Made by a program: the position numbers and the translations under genes. From the NCBI RefSeq assembly GCF_003971255.1, contig NZ_CP034660.1, positions 3,782,001 through 3,846,000 on the forward strand: DNA of 64,000 nt. Direction: 5' to 3'. The stretch's first letter is position 1, and every line of letters starts with the position of its first letter. A model generated the notes under the pieces. The model was not told the origin of the DNA. It saw only the letters and a list, made by a program, of their open reading frames with translations, and searched no databases. The DNA is from Colwellia sp. Arc7-635 (GTDB lineage: Bacteria; Pseudomonadota; Gammaproteobacteria; Enterobacterales; Alteromonadaceae). Shown piece after piece: positions 28,037 to 38,111 of this stretch.

Positions 28037-28579
28037 ATGAAATTTAAAGACGCACTTAACGCGGAAGAAAAAAAGCTATTTAAAGATGCCATAGGTAAGG
28101 TAAAACCTATGGTTCAGGACAGAGTACACCCGGAAAAAAGAAGCAGCAAGCAGAAAACAACGTTAGCCAAACAAAAAGATAAAAAGGCGCTAGCTGAGTT
28201 TCACTTCTCTGATGAATTCGAACCTGACTTAAATAGTAACGGGCCGGTAAAGTATGTTCGTGAAGATGTGGATAGTTTTGAAGCTAAAAATTTGCGACGA
28301 GGACAATACGCTCCCGACTTAATTTTGGACTTGCACGGACTTGATCAGCAAGAATCGAAACGTGAAATTGCTGCTTTACTTGCTGCTTGCGAAAAAGAAC
28401 ACGCACAATGTGTTTGTATCGTGCATGGTTTAGGTGGTCGTATACTGAAAAATAAAGTGCCGCATTGGTTAGTACAACATCCGGATGTAATGGCATTTCA
28501 TCAGGCACCATTAGAATGGGGCGGCAATGGCGCTTTACTTGTTTTAGTTGAATTGAAAGACAAATTTATTCGTGATTAA
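28037..28579 (+). CDS. smrB: Ribosome rescue endonuclease SmrB
   Basis: Smr-domain nuclease that cuts mRNA between collided ribosomes. The N-terminal half is charged and includes the region that binds ribosomes; the Smr domain starts near residue 95 with LDLHGLDQQESKREI and has the CIVHGLGGRILKNKVPHWL loop. The length of 180 is close to E. coli YfcN (183). It is divergent from prmB. Confidence 0.94.
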   Translation: MKFKDALNAEEKKLFKDAIGKVKPMVQDRVHPEKRSSKQKTTLAKQKDKKALAEFHFSDEFEPDLNSNGPVKYVREDVDSFEAKNLRRGQYAPDLILDLHGLDQQESKREIAALLAACEKEHAQCVCIVHGLGGRILKNKVPHWLVQHPDVMAFHQAPLEWGGNGALLVLVELKDKFIRD

Positions 28580-28733
28580 CATTTAATAATTTGAGCTACT
28601 CAAATAGTCACAGCTCAATCTATAAAAAACTCAATCGCTTAATACCTAAGAAAATTAAATACCTAAGCAACTTGTGTAGCCCAAGTAACCAAAATAACCA
28701 AAATAACCCAGGTAGCTCAGTTAGAGCTTATTA

Positions 28734-29210
28734 TTAACACTCAATTTCGTTTGGTGAAACTAAAGCAATTAACTCACCTTGCATTCTACTGGTGTCATAA
28801 TCAATTTGTGCAACTGACGAAGTTTGAAAAATTGGCATGGCATTATCACTAGTTAACTCTGCGACCAAATAACTGACCAAAGGCATATGTGATACGAATA
28901 AAATGCTCTTAAAACTAGCACTACATGTAGCATCAAGATAGTCGTGCACGTTTTTAGGGCTATCTTCAGGGGTAATAAAAGCTAAAGTCTCTCTTTTGCC
29001 CACATGGCCTAGTCGGGTCATTAACGCATCAGCTGTTTGCTGTGCCCGTAAATAGGGGCTGACAAATATCACGTCAAATTCACAATGATTATCATGTAGC
29101 CATTGCCCCATGGTTTCCGCTTCTTTAATACCGTTTTCAGTCAACGGTCTCAGCGAATCAGTAGGAGCAGCCATAGTCGCTTGTCCATGACGCATAACAA
29201 AAACTTGCAT
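28734..29210 (-). CDS. sixA: Phosphohistidine phosphatase SixA
   Basis: Histidine-phosphatase-superfamily enzyme that removes phosphate from histidine phosphotransfer domains or the nitrogen PTS protein. The active motif is MRHGQA at residues 7-12 of the chosen start, with a second His in SHMPLV. The frame stays open 33 nt further upstream, but the ATG at 29210 has an AAGGT ribosome binding site and gives the family N-terminus MQVFVMRHG. In E. coli sixA follows fadIJ; here they are about 9 kb apart. Confidence 0.92.
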   Translation of the reverse strand: MQVFVMRHGQATMAAPTDSLRPLTENGIKEAETMGQWLHDNHCEFDVIFVSPYLRAQQTADALMTRLGHVGKRETLAFITPEDSPKNVHDYLDATCSASFKSILFVSHMPLVSYLVAELTSDNAMPIFQTSSVAQIDYDTSRMQGELIALVSPNEIEC

Positions 29211-29467
29211 AAATACCTTAATTTCACCACAACTTGATGCCATACCAAAACGGTATGAGCATGGTTTTTCAAGCAGTTTAGCTAAAAAAACTCATAATTG
29301 CCGCTATAGTAAAGGAATTGGCTATATTTTTATAACAACTACTAAGAATAAAATAGACTCACCTTATTCCTTAGGGTAATTTAGAGTAATAATAAAATTA
29401 AATTTAAGCTAAATTTTAGCTATGTATATAGCTATTGTGCTCTAGCTTAAATGATACGGGAGCAACA

Positions 29468-32266
29468 GTGAAAAAAAGCCCGAATGACAATAAGCATTAT
29501 CAAACAGCGACTCTACATAATGGTTTACGGGTATTATTAGTCCATAATCCTGAATCAAATAAGTCTGCTGCAGCCCTTGCCGTCAATGTTGGTCACTTTG
29601 ATGATCCTAATCATCGACAAGGATTAGCGCATTTTCTCGAGCACATGTTATTTCTTGGCACTAAAAACTATCCCGACGGTAGTGAATACCAAAAGTTCAT
29701 TAACGAACATGGTGGTAGTAACAATGCTTGGACAGCCACAGAGCACACCTGTTTCTTCTTTGATATCGGCCATCAACACTTTAGCGCTGCCCTTGAGCGT
29801 TTTGGTGAATTTTTTACAGCGCCCTTATTATCAGAAGAGTTCGTTAATAAAGAACGAAAAAATATTGATGCTGAGTTCAAACTTAAACTCAAAGATGATA
29901 TTCGTCGCCTTTATGACGTTCACAAAGAAACAATCAACCAAGCCCATCCTTTTGCCAAGTTTTCTGTCGGCAGCAGTGAAACATTGGCTGATAAAGCAGG
30001 TTATAACTTACGTGACGAAGTCTGTAGTTTTTTTAATGAAAATTACCAAGCACACTTTATGACGCTAGTATTAGAAGGCCCACAAAAATTAGCAGAACTA
30101 GAAAAGTTAGCAAATAGTCACTTCTGCGGCGTCAAATCAAACGATATAGAGAAAGCTAAAATTACTCAGCCGCTATATCACCCCAAGCACCAGAAAAAAT
30201 GGATTTCGGTACAGCCAGTTAAAAACGATCAACAATTAATCATTAGTTTTGCCATGCCGAGCATCGATGGGCTCTATCGTCAAAAACCAGAATCTATACT
30301 TGCCTACTTAATTGGCCATGAAGGTCCAGGTAGCATTTTATCACTACTAAAAAGTAAACAATGGGCGCTATCATTAACCGCAGGCTCAGGAATAAATGGT
30401 TCTAATTTCAAAGATTTTAATATCAGTATTTCGCTTTCTGAACTGGGTGAACAGAATATTACTTCTATTGTCAGTATCGTATTCTCTTACCTACATTTAT
30501 TGAAGAAAAACCCGATAGATACACAATATTATCAAGAGAAAAAAGCACTTGCTGAGCTGTCATTTTCTTATCAAGAGAAGTTATCGCCACTGGATTCAGT
30601 CAGTCAGCTTGTCATCAACATGCAACATTACCCAGAGCAAGATTACATTTTTGGTGATTACGTAATGGAAGGACAAAATGAAGCCGCGATAGATACCTTA
30701 TTAAGTTATATGGTGGCAACCAATATTCGAATAATTTCTATTAGTAAGCTGCTAGAGAAAAAAAACCATACCAACACAAGCAAATGGTACCAAGTACCTT
30801 ACTCTATCGACGACATCAAGCAGGAAGATATTACAAAGTGGCAGCAAGCCCCTTGCTTAGACGAGCTATCGTTGCCAAGTAAAAACCCTTATATTGTTGC
30901 TCATCCGCCACTGATAGATGACGATAATAAAGAAGAAAACACGACTTTAGCACCACCCAAAAAAATCTTTCATGAAGATGGGCTTAATGTTTGGTTTAAA
31001 CATGATACAAGCTTTAATACGCCTAAAGGTTATATTTATCTATCAATAGACTCACCAGCAGTAATAGAAAGCGCAAGTACGATAGCGATGACTCGCCTTT
31101 TTATCGATCTTTATAGTGACGCGGTGATCGAAGAACATTACAACGCTGAGTTAGCAGGCATTCACTATCATTTATACTCTCACCAAACTGGGTTAACTTT
31201 ACAGTTATCTGGTATTAGTACTAAGCAAGAACAGCTGCTACCACTCTTATTAGCGAGTTTAATGCAGGGTAAGTTTTGCCAACAAAAATTCGAATTATTT
31301 AAACAGCAACTACTCAGTCATTGGCATAATGCTGAAAATAGCAAATCAATTTCACAACTATTCGCCAACCTCAGCGCGACAATGCAGCCTAAAAGCCCCA
31401 GTAGTAAAATTTTAATTGATGCGCTTACACAGGTTACTTTTACAGAATTTCAACGTTTTTTACCTAGAATATTTAGCCATATAGCTATCGATGCGCTCAT
31501 TCATGGCAATTGGTCTAGAAAATCAGCAAATAACATCATTGCAGAAATAAAGTCTGTATTCACAGACAAGCTCTCAGAAAATAACCAAGTACAAACTCCT
31601 TGTTTAGATATCAAAGGGCTTGGTAACTTAACATTACCCATGGAATTACCTGAACACGACCACGCGGCAGTACTCTACTATCCTATGCCAAATAAGGACC
31701 TGAATACTGTGGCGTTAACCATGTTAACAAACCAACTATTATCACCAATATTTTTTCAAGAAATGCGTACAGAAAAGCAATATGGTTACTTAGTTGGTGT
31801 TGGTTTTATTCCCATCAACCGCTATCCTGGCATTGCTTTTTATATTCAATCCCCACATACCGAAGCCATCACGTTAACTGAAGCGATGAACGACTTTATC
31901 GCGCGCGCAAATGATTACGCCATAAACTTGCCAGATGAACATTGGCAGCACTTACAAATGGGACTCGCGAGTCAATTACAAGAGAAAGACACAAACTTGA
32001 GAATTAAAAGTCAGCGTTATTGGGCTGCAATTTGCAATAAGGAAGTATCTTTCACACAAAAGCAAAAGCTTATTAGCATTATCAAAGACTTCTCGATTAA
32101 AGATATTATTGAATTTATTCAGCAACACTTCCAAAGACCTGCAACAGACGACCGACTATGTTTACTGAGCTATGAAAACAATGCACAGTTAGCTGCTATG
32201 ACGCAAAATGGAGCGATAAACGAGAAAGTTAAATTTTCACTAAAAAAGTGTCAAAGAAAATATTAA
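29468..32266 (+). CDS. Insulinase-type (M16) zinc metallopeptidase, protease III-like
   Basis: Large M16A peptidase related to pitrilysin. The inverted zinc motif HFLEH lies near residue 57, and the third ligand Glu is in NIDAEFKLKLKDD; four M16 domains fit the 932 residues. No signal peptide is seen, unlike E. coli Ptr, so it may act in the cytoplasm or leave by another route. A GTG start at 29468, with GGAG 6 nt upstream, is preferred over the TTG that opens the frame at 29435. Confidence 0.9.
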   Translation: MKKSPNDNKHYQTATLHNGLRVLLVHNPESNKSAAALAVNVGHFDDPNHRQGLAHFLEHMLFLGTKNYPDGSEYQKFINEHGGSNNAWTATEHTCFFFDIGHQHFSAALERFGEFFTAPLLSEEFVNKERKNIDAEFKLKLKDDIRRLYDVHKETINQAHPFAKFSVGSSETLADKAGYNLRDEVCSFFNENYQAHFMTLVLEGPQKLAELEKLANSHFCGVKSNDIEKAKITQPLYHPKHQKKWISVQPVKNDQQLIISFAMPSIDGLYRQKPESILAYLIGHEGPGSILSLLKSKQWALSLTAGSGINGSNFKDFNISISLSELGEQNITSIVSIVFSYLHLLKKNPIDTQYYQEKKALAELSFSYQEKLSPLDSVSQLVINMQHYPEQDYIFGDYVMEGQNEAAIDTLLSYMVATNIRIISISKLLEKKNHTNTSKWYQVPYSIDDIKQEDITKWQQAPCLDELSLPSKNPYIVAHPPLIDDDNKEENTTLAPPKKIFHEDGLNVWFKHDTSFNTPKGYIYLSIDSPAVIESASTIAMTRLFIDLYSDAVIEEHYNAELAGIHYHLYSHQTGLTLQLSGISTKQEQLLPLLLASLMQGKFCQQKFELFKQQLLSHWHNAENSKSISQLFANLSATMQPKSPSSKILIDALTQVTFTEFQRFLPRIFSHIAIDALIHGNWSRKSANNIIAEIKSVFTDKLSENNQVQTPCLDIKGLGNLTLPMELPEHDHAAVLYYPMPNKDLNTVALTMLTNQLLSPIFFQEMRTEKQYGYLVGVGFIPINRYPGIAFYIQSPHTEAITLTEAMNDFIARANDYAINLPDEHWQHLQMGLASQLQEKDTNLRIKSQRYWAAICNKEVSFTQKQKLISIIKDFSIKDIIEFIQQHFQRPATDDRLCLLSYENNAQLAAMTQNGAINEKVKFSLKKCQRKY

Positions 32267-32461
32267 GTTAGCCGATATATTAATAGTGGGTTGTTATGAA
32301 AAAACACACCACTATTATTCACAAGTAATAATTGCAAAGATTGACTTAGCTCTTCGCATCATTTGTAATGGTACATAGTATCCAAAAATAATAATAATAA
32401 TGGCATACCTAATTAAGCTTAATCATTAAGGTATGAGTTTCACCACCAAAGGGTTGAATTA

Positions 32462-35400
32462 GTGCTTCCGCTTTTTTTCAAAAATAAGTTAATTTCTCAG
32501 TTTCCTGTGCTTATTGCTGTCTTGACTATATTAATTTTATTGCCAACTTATAGTAAAGCTCTCGCAGCAGAGAACAATATCAACCAAACACCTTTAAAAT
32601 TCGAACGAATTTCAATTTCTGAAGGTTTATCACAAAGCTATGTTTACGATATAGTACAAGATAAGAATGGTTTTATCTGGATTGCCACACAAGATGGTCT
32701 AAATCGCTATGACGGGAAGAATTTCGTTTATTATCGTCATGATAGTACGAATAGATCTTCAATAGCAGATAATTTTATTCGTAAACTATTTATCGATAAT
32801 AAAAATGCACTATGGGTTGGCACAAATGCAGGCTTGAGCCGTTACAATGAATCCTTGGACAGTTTTGATAATTTCTTTCACCAAGAAGATGATAATAATT
32901 CATTAAAAGACAATGAAATTTGGGATATTTATCAAAACAAAAAAAGTGACATATTTATATCCACGAAAGAAGGTTTACATAAGTTTGATAAAGAAAATAA
33001 AAACTTTTCTCGAATAAGGATTCGTGGTTTTGACTCGGCCTTAAAAGAGATTAAAACTATATTCCAGGACAGTAAAGGTAACTATTGGCTAGGCACCTAT
33101 GATCAGGGTGTTTTTTTAACAAACAATACAATGTCCTCAGCTGTATCTTTAAGAGAAAAGAATAAATGGAATTTAGAACTCAATGCCAACGCTCTCTATG
33201 ATCTAAAATTTATTGATAACCAATATTGGTTGGCTACAGATAATGGGGTATTTACGATATCTCAAGAATATAAAATAACAAAACATTACTCTGTTGATAA
33301 AGGTGACATGAGTGACAGGATTTTATCTAACAATGTTAGAGCAATAACCCTATTAAACGATTCGACAGTGTGGCTTGGTACCTTGAATGGGCTAAACATG
33401 ATCAACTTACTATCAGGAAGCATCACTGCTTATCAAGCTACGCAGCATAAAAATGCACTTTCTAATAATTTCATATGGAAGTTATTCAAAGACAATGCTG
33501 ATAATATTTGGATTGGTACAGACGGTAACGGTATTAACACATTCAATAGCCTACAACTAAAGATTAAGCACGGTTTATTTAACTATAGTGAAATGACTAG
33601 TATTGTGAATGCCTTTGCAGAATCTCGAGATGGAAGAGTTTGGTTTGCTACGGATGACGGGAAACTCAGCTATATAAATAATGACGAAGAAATAGTACGC
33701 CTTAAAATTGCCAATAAATCTCCAATTTCTCGTTTAATGATAGACAGTAAAGATAATTTTTGGCTGCGAACAGAGGCTGAAAGTCCAAACCAACCAGGTA
33801 ATCTCTATTACTTTAATACCGAAAATCTAACGTTAATTGAAAATACATCTTGGAAAAACAATTCATTTTATACTAACTTAACGCAGCTTTTTTTGATAAA
33901 AAATAAAATTTGGTTTATCGATAAAGATTTAAAACTAGCATCATTTGATATTCAAACTAACAAGTTTAATATTTATGAACAGGGAGGAGCTAGTCTATTT
34001 ACTGCTTTAAGATACGACAATAAAGGCACTATATGGCTTTCCACAATCCAAGGTGAAATATTTAACTTTAATGTTGCTAAATTTGAGTTTTCAAAAAATT
34101 TATATTCACTGTCAAATAAAGATAAATTTGGAGAAGTATCAACTATTTCTTTATCTAATGAATGGATTTGGTTGGGTTCTCGTCGTAATGGTATAGCGAT
34201 AATAAATAAGAAAAGCAGTGAAAGTTTATTATTCAGTGAAAAAAATGGTCTGAGTAATAATTTTATTGCTGATATTGTTATTGATTCTGCAGGAACCGGA
34301 TGGTTATCAACGAATATAGGCATAAACTCAGTCGATCCAAAAAATAAACTAGTTAAATCTTACAACAAAGATATGCTGTTAAGTGATAATGAATATATTA
34401 GTGACAGTTCGATACTTACATCTAGAGATACTATCTTCTTTGGAGGAATAAATGGTTTTCATACATTTATTCCTCAAGAAATATCTCAAATAAGACAAGT
34501 TATTCCGACCCCTACAATTTCTAAGATACTCATAGCGAATAAAGAAGTTCCTATTATTAGTGAAATACAACATTTCGAGCAAAGTAAAGAATTCTACATT
34601 GAGAGCTCTCCCAATTATTTATCTACTTTGACCTTACAACACACACAATCTCAATTTAGTATTGAATTTATTACGCCTAACACAAGACTACCAAACCAAG
34701 TAAGTTATCAATATCGTTTAGTTGGATTAGAAGATAAGTGGATAGATTCAGGAAAAAACAACTTACGCGCAACCTATACAAACTTAAATCCTGGTACTTA
34801 TACCTTCGAAGTACAAGCATTTGATTCACAAAACATTCAAAAAAGTAAAATAAAATCATTAAAAATCAAAGTAATGCCGCCTTGGTGGTTATCTAAAAGT
34901 GCAGTTTTTGTTTACAGTCTCATTACTTTATTGATCTTCGCCTACATATTCCAACAAATGCGTCATAAACGCCTTTATCATTTACAAATAAAGCTAAGTG
35001 AAGAGCGCCTTAAATTGTCACTTTGGGGCAGTGGCGATGAAATGTGGGATTGGAATATTAAAAAGGGCAAGATATATCGATCAAATATCTGGGGCATCTT
35101 AGAATTCCCTCAAGATGGTCGACGAAACGTCGGCGCAGATCAAACCAACATTCACCTGCAAGATATTCCTCGAGTGCGAGAAGCACTAGATAACCATTTC
35201 GTAGATAGCAGCCAACATTTCGAAGCGACATACCGCGTTAAAGATAAAGACGACAAATGGATTTGGGTACTTGACCGAGGAAAGATTGTTGAGCGAGATG
35301 ATAAAGATAAACCTTGCAGGATGACCGGGACTTTAAAAGATATTAGTCAAATTAAACGTGCTGATGAACGTCTAAAACTATTTGCTAAGTGTATCGAAAA

Positions 35401-37051
35401 CATTTCCGACGCGATTGTTATTTATGATCGTCAATTTACCGTCGTCGATATCAATAAAGCATTTCAACGTATAACAGGGAAAAGTAAGCTACAAATGCGA
35501 GGAACTTCGCTGAAGTTTGAGCAATATCCAGAGAGCTTTAATCAAAATGTTAAGAAGCATTTAATTACCAAAGGTAATTGGCATGGTGAGATAGAAAGTT
35601 TACGTGATAATGGCGCACATTATCTAACCGACTTAAATATCGATATTATTCGTGACGATAACAACAATATTTCACATTTTGTCGGTGTTTTTTCCGACAT
35701 TACCAAGCGCAAGCAAACCGAAGCAGAATTAAGAAAATTAGCAAATACAGATACTTTAACCGAGTTACCTAACCGCTCTTATTTTCAAGCAAACCAGCAA
35801 CGATTAGTTAAAAGTAAAATCCCTCACGCTTTATTAGTTTTTGACTTAGATAACTTTAAAAAAGTTAATGACTCTTTAGGTCACGAAGTTGGTGATTTAC
35901 TGCTTTGTAAAGTTGCCGAGCGGATCAATAGTTTAGGACGAAATCAAGATTCTGTTTATCGCTTAGGTGGAGATGAATTTAGCTTAATCGTTGAAAACAC
36001 CAATGATATACACACGATAACGAGCATCGCCAAAGAAGTTTTAAAATCGATTGCTTTACCACTTAAATTAAAAAGCCAAGAAATTGTGCTTTATAGCAGT
36101 ATCGGTATTGTAATTTACCCTGAAGATGGCGAAAGTCCGCAAGAGCTTCTGAAAAATGCTGATACTGCTATGTATCATGCAAAAAATTCTGGTGGTAATA
36201 AGTACCAATTTTTCAGTGACTCAATGAATAAAAGTGCAGTAAAGCGTCTGCAAATAGAGAATTTAATTCGACATGGATTAAAAGAGGATTTCTTCTCGGT
36301 TTTTTATCAGCCTAAAATTGAAATCGCAACAGGGAAAATAGCAGGTATGGAAGCTCTGGTACGCTTTGAGACGCCAAACAAAGGCATCATTAGCCCAGTA
36401 GTTTTTATTCCTGTATCAGAAGAAACCGGACAAATCATTGATATAGGTGAAGTCGTATTACGCAAGGCCTGCTTTGCCACTAAAAGATGGGTTGATGCTG
36501 GGCTTTTTGAAGGACGTATCGCGGTAAATCTTTCAGCGGTGCAATTTACTCAGCGTAATTTGGTTGCCATGATTGCTGGTATATTAAAAGAGAGTGGCTT
36601 GCCTGCGAAGTACTTAGAGTTAGAAATAACGGAAGGTACGGTTATGGACTCACCACAAAGAGCGATTGACACTATGTTGCAAATTCGCGCCATGGGAATC
36701 CACTTAGCCTTAGATGATTTTGGTACTGGTTATTCTTCACTCGCTTACTTGAAAAAGTTTCCATTGAATACATTAAAAATTGATAAAGCTTTCGTTGATG
36801 ATATTGAAACTTCTGAGCAAGGCAGAAATATGGTTGCGACTATAGTGACCATCGCCCATAACTTAGGTATGCAAGTCGTCGCTGAAGGGGTTGAAACAAA
36901 TCAACAACTGAGCTTTTTATCGGGCTTACGCTGTGAACAGCTGCAAGGTTACCTTTATAGCAAACCTCTGCCAGAAAATGACTTCCAGAAATATTTACTT
37001 TCTTTTCAAATCACAAGTAAATCAACAGCTTTTGGTAAGAATACGATATAA
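32462..37051 (+). CDS. Sensor with two-component propeller, PAS-PAS-GGDEF-EAL
   Basis: Very large (1529 residues) membrane sensor for cyclic-di-GMP turnover. After a signal peptide (about residues 1-37) come some 14 propeller blades with motifs such as IWIATQDGLNRYDG and LWVGTNAGLSRYN, then a Y_Y_Y domain (about 730-800). One membrane helix follows near 811-830, then two PAS domains (about 846 and 968), GGDEF (from about 1088; motif GGDEF intact) and EAL (motif MEALVRFE near 1296, DDFGTGYSSL intact). Both catalytic halves look active. The periplasmic ligand is unknown. It starts with GTG and ends in its own terminator. Confidence 0.92.
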   Translation: MLPLFFKNKLISQFPVLIAVLTILILLPTYSKALAAENNINQTPLKFERISISEGLSQSYVYDIVQDKNGFIWIATQDGLNRYDGKNFVYYRHDSTNRSSIADNFIRKLFIDNKNALWVGTNAGLSRYNESLDSFDNFFHQEDDNNSLKDNEIWDIYQNKKSDIFISTKEGLHKFDKENKNFSRIRIRGFDSALKEIKTIFQDSKGNYWLGTYDQGVFLTNNTMSSAVSLREKNKWNLELNANALYDLKFIDNQYWLATDNGVFTISQEYKITKHYSVDKGDMSDRILSNNVRAITLLNDSTVWLGTLNGLNMINLLSGSITAYQATQHKNALSNNFIWKLFKDNADNIWIGTDGNGINTFNSLQLKIKHGLFNYSEMTSIVNAFAESRDGRVWFATDDGKLSYINNDEEIVRLKIANKSPISRLMIDSKDNFWLRTEAESPNQPGNLYYFNTENLTLIENTSWKNNSFYTNLTQLFLIKNKIWFIDKDLKLASFDIQTNKFNIYEQGGASLFTALRYDNKGTIWLSTIQGEIFNFNVAKFEFSKNLYSLSNKDKFGEVSTISLSNEWIWLGSRRNGIAIINKKSSESLLFSEKNGLSNNFIADIVIDSAGTGWLSTNIGINSVDPKNKLVKSYNKDMLLSDNEYISDSSILTSRDTIFFGGINGFHTFIPQEISQIRQVIPTPTISKILIANKEVPIISEIQHFEQSKEFYIESSPNYLSTLTLQHTQSQFSIEFITPNTRLPNQVSYQYRLVGLEDKWIDSGKNNLRATYTNLNPGTYTFEVQAFDSQNIQKSKIKSLKIKVMPPWWLSKSAVFVYSLITLLIFAYIFQQMRHKRLYHLQIKLSEERLKLSLWGSGDEMWDWNIKKGKIYRSNIWGILEFPQDGRRNVGADQTNIHLQDIPRVREALDNHFVDSSQHFEATYRVKDKDDKWIWVLDRGKIVERDDKDKPCRMTGTLKDISQIKRADERLKLFAKCIENISDAIVIYDRQFTVVDINKAFQRITGKSKLQMRGTSLKFEQYPESFNQNVKKHLITKGNWHGEIESLRDNGAHYLTDLNIDIIRDDNNNISHFVGVFSDITKRKQTEAELRKLANTDTLTELPNRSYFQANQQRLVKSKIPHALLVFDLDNFKKVNDSLGHEVGDLLLCKVAERINSLGRNQDSVYRLGGDEFSLIVENTNDIHTITSIAKEVLKSIALPLKLKSQEIVLYSSIGIVIYPEDGESPQELLKNADTAMYHAKNSGGNKYQFFSDSMNKSAVKRLQIENLIRHGLKEDFFSVFYQPKIEIATGKIAGMEALVRFETPNKGIISPVVFIPVSEETGQIIDIGEVVLRKACFATKRWVDAGLFEGRIAVNLSAVQFTQRNLVAMIAGILKESGLPAKYLELEITEGTVMDSPQRAIDTMLQIRAMGIHLALDDFGTGYSSLAYLKKFPLNTLKIDKAFVDDIETSEQGRNMVATIVTIAHNLGMQVVAEGVETNQQLSFLSGLRCEQLQGYLYSKPLPENDFQKYLLSFQITSKSTAFGKNTI

Positions 37052-37057
37052 ATTATA

Positions 37058-37089
37058 GGTGTCGACTTTCTGACACCTGAGTTTTTTTT
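37058..37089 (+). terminator. Rho-independent terminator after the propeller sensor
   Basis: GGTGTC and GACACC form a 6-bp stem with an 8-base loop, followed after TGAG by a run of eight T. It separates the sensor from the repeat gene, so the latter needs its own promoter. Confidence 0.75.
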
Positions 37090-37207
37090 GTTGAATAACC
37101 TCTGCACAGCTTTATACATATAGGTTGCTAAACTTTGGCACGTAATTCGCTTATATATTATTGAATTTCAATTAATTTAATTTTAATAATAATAATAAGG
37201 AAGCTAC

Positions 37208-37666
37208 ATGCTTAGTTCACTAATATTATCTTTGTCTATGTCAATCACTCCAGTAACAGTTGACAGTATTAATACCATTACAGTAGAAGAAATTGGTACT
37301 CGACGTGGCACTATTCGCATTAATCAAGAACAATTAAATGCGTTAGAAGCAGGGACTCGACGTGGCACAATCCGTATTAATCAAGAACAATTAAATACGG
37401 TAGAAGCGGGTACTAGACGTGGCACAATCCGTATTAATCAAGAACAATTAAATACGGTAGAAGCGGGTACTAGACGTGGCACAATCCGTATTAATCAAGA
37501 ACAATTAAATACGGTAGAAGCAGGTACTAGACGTGGCACAATCCGCATTAGTCAAGAACAATTAAATACGGTAGAAGCGGGTACTAGACGTGGCACAATC
37601 CGCATTAATCAAGAACAATTAAATACGGTAGAAGCGGGTACTAGACGCGGTACAATTCGTATCTAG
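37208..37666 (+). CDS. Protein of unknown function with 19-residue tandem repeats
   Basis: Not recognised. A 29-residue N-terminal part is followed by six full copies and one half copy of GTRRGTIRINQEQLNTVEA. The first 20 residues are hydrophobic and poor in charge, so a weak export signal is possible but lacks the usual basic start. The ribosome binding site AAGGAA lies 5 nt before the ATG, a strong sign that it is expressed. Repeats 2-6 are nearly identical in DNA, the edge copies less so, as after recent expansion. Each unit could be a strand-loop-helix; a scaffold, a multi-core precursor peptide or a surface protein are all possible. It is coupled to a 34-codon ORF. Confidence 0.6.
   Translation: MLSSLILSLSMSITPVTVDSINTITVEEIGTRRGTIRINQEQLNALEAGTRRGTIRINQEQLNTVEAGTRRGTIRINQEQLNTVEAGTRRGTIRINQEQLNTVEAGTRRGTIRISQEQLNTVEAGTRRGTIRINQEQLNTVEAGTRRGTIRI
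37295..37663 (+). repeat. Tandem 57-bp coding repeat (6.5 copies)
   Basis: Six full 57-bp units plus 27 bp, all in frame. Copies 2-6 differ by only a few bases. There are no spacers between units, so it is not a CRISPR array. Confidence 0.95.
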
Positions 37667-37674
37667 GAGGCTTA

Positions 37675-37779
37675 ATGATCAAATTAATTAAATCATTATT
37701 CATTGCAAAAAAGACAGAAAACACAATTGCTGCAAGCATCGAAATTAAAGAAATGCCTGCGAGTTCTTGGTGGAATTAA
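37675..37779 (+). CDS. 34-residue peptide of unknown function, coupled to the repeat gene
   Basis: Short ORF starting 8 nt after the repeat gene. Its ribosome binding site AGGAGG overlaps the stop codon of that gene (TAG in AGGAGG) and stands 4 nt from the ATG. The peptide has a basic, hydrophobic start (MIKLIKSLFIAKK) and ends PASSWWN. It is far too short for a family call. The aromatic tail reminds one of some modified-peptide precursors, but no maturation enzyme is seen nearby, so this is only an idea. Confidence 0.5.
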   Translation: MIKLIKSLFIAKKTENTIAASIEIKEMPASSWWN

Positions 37780-37787
37780 GCTTTGAT

Positions 37788-37806
37788 AAAGCCTATTAAA
37801 GGCTTT
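37788..37806 (+). other. Small hairpin after the 34-aa ORF
   Basis: AAAGCC and GGCTTT form a 6-bp stem with a 7-base loop, 9 nt after the stop codon. There is no T run, so it is at best a weak terminator. Confidence 0.3.
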
Positions 37807-37907
37807 AAAGGGCATTGGATACTTCGCTACAAGGATGTTAGCGTATTCACATTAGATACTTTATCTAATCTCATAGTTAACGCAAGGGAATTGTAAAGAT
37901 GAAAATA

Positions 37908-38111
37908 TTATGCAGGAAATAGTAAACATTCAAAACCAAAGCGCTGGTATGTTTTCAAGCGTTTTTTCATACAAAACAATGGCCAAATAAAAGGTCCAAA
38001 CATCAAACCAGCCGTTGCCCACCGCTTTCCACCCAAGCCACTACTAAGTGCCTGACAATAAAAAAACAAAGAAAAAATAGCACCAAACATGGCGATAAGT
38101 AACACAAACAT
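37908..38111 (-). CDS. Small membrane protein of unknown function
   Basis: 67-residue protein with a hydrophobic N-terminal helix (MFVLLIAMFGAIFSLFFYC), a GLGGKRWATAGLMFGPFIWPLFC second helix with a Pro, and a basic tail. The layout, with a Gly-Lys-Arg-Trp turn before a GxxxGP helix, resembles small inner-membrane proteins common in Alteromonadales. A GTGAG site stands 7 nt before the ATG, which supports it as a gene. It is convergent with the repeat gene; whether the two are linked is unknown. Confidence 0.5.
   Translation of the reverse strand: MFVLLIAMFGAIFSLFFYCQALSSGLGGKRWATAGLMFGPFIWPLFCMKKRLKTYQRFGFECLLFPA

Noticed and set aside
29211-29243. Longer sixA from 29243
   Set aside because: The ATG at 29210 has a ribosome binding site and gives the standard N-terminus before RHG.
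37295-37663. CRISPR array
   Set aside because: Repeats are adjacent with no spacers, in frame and translated; no cas gene is present.
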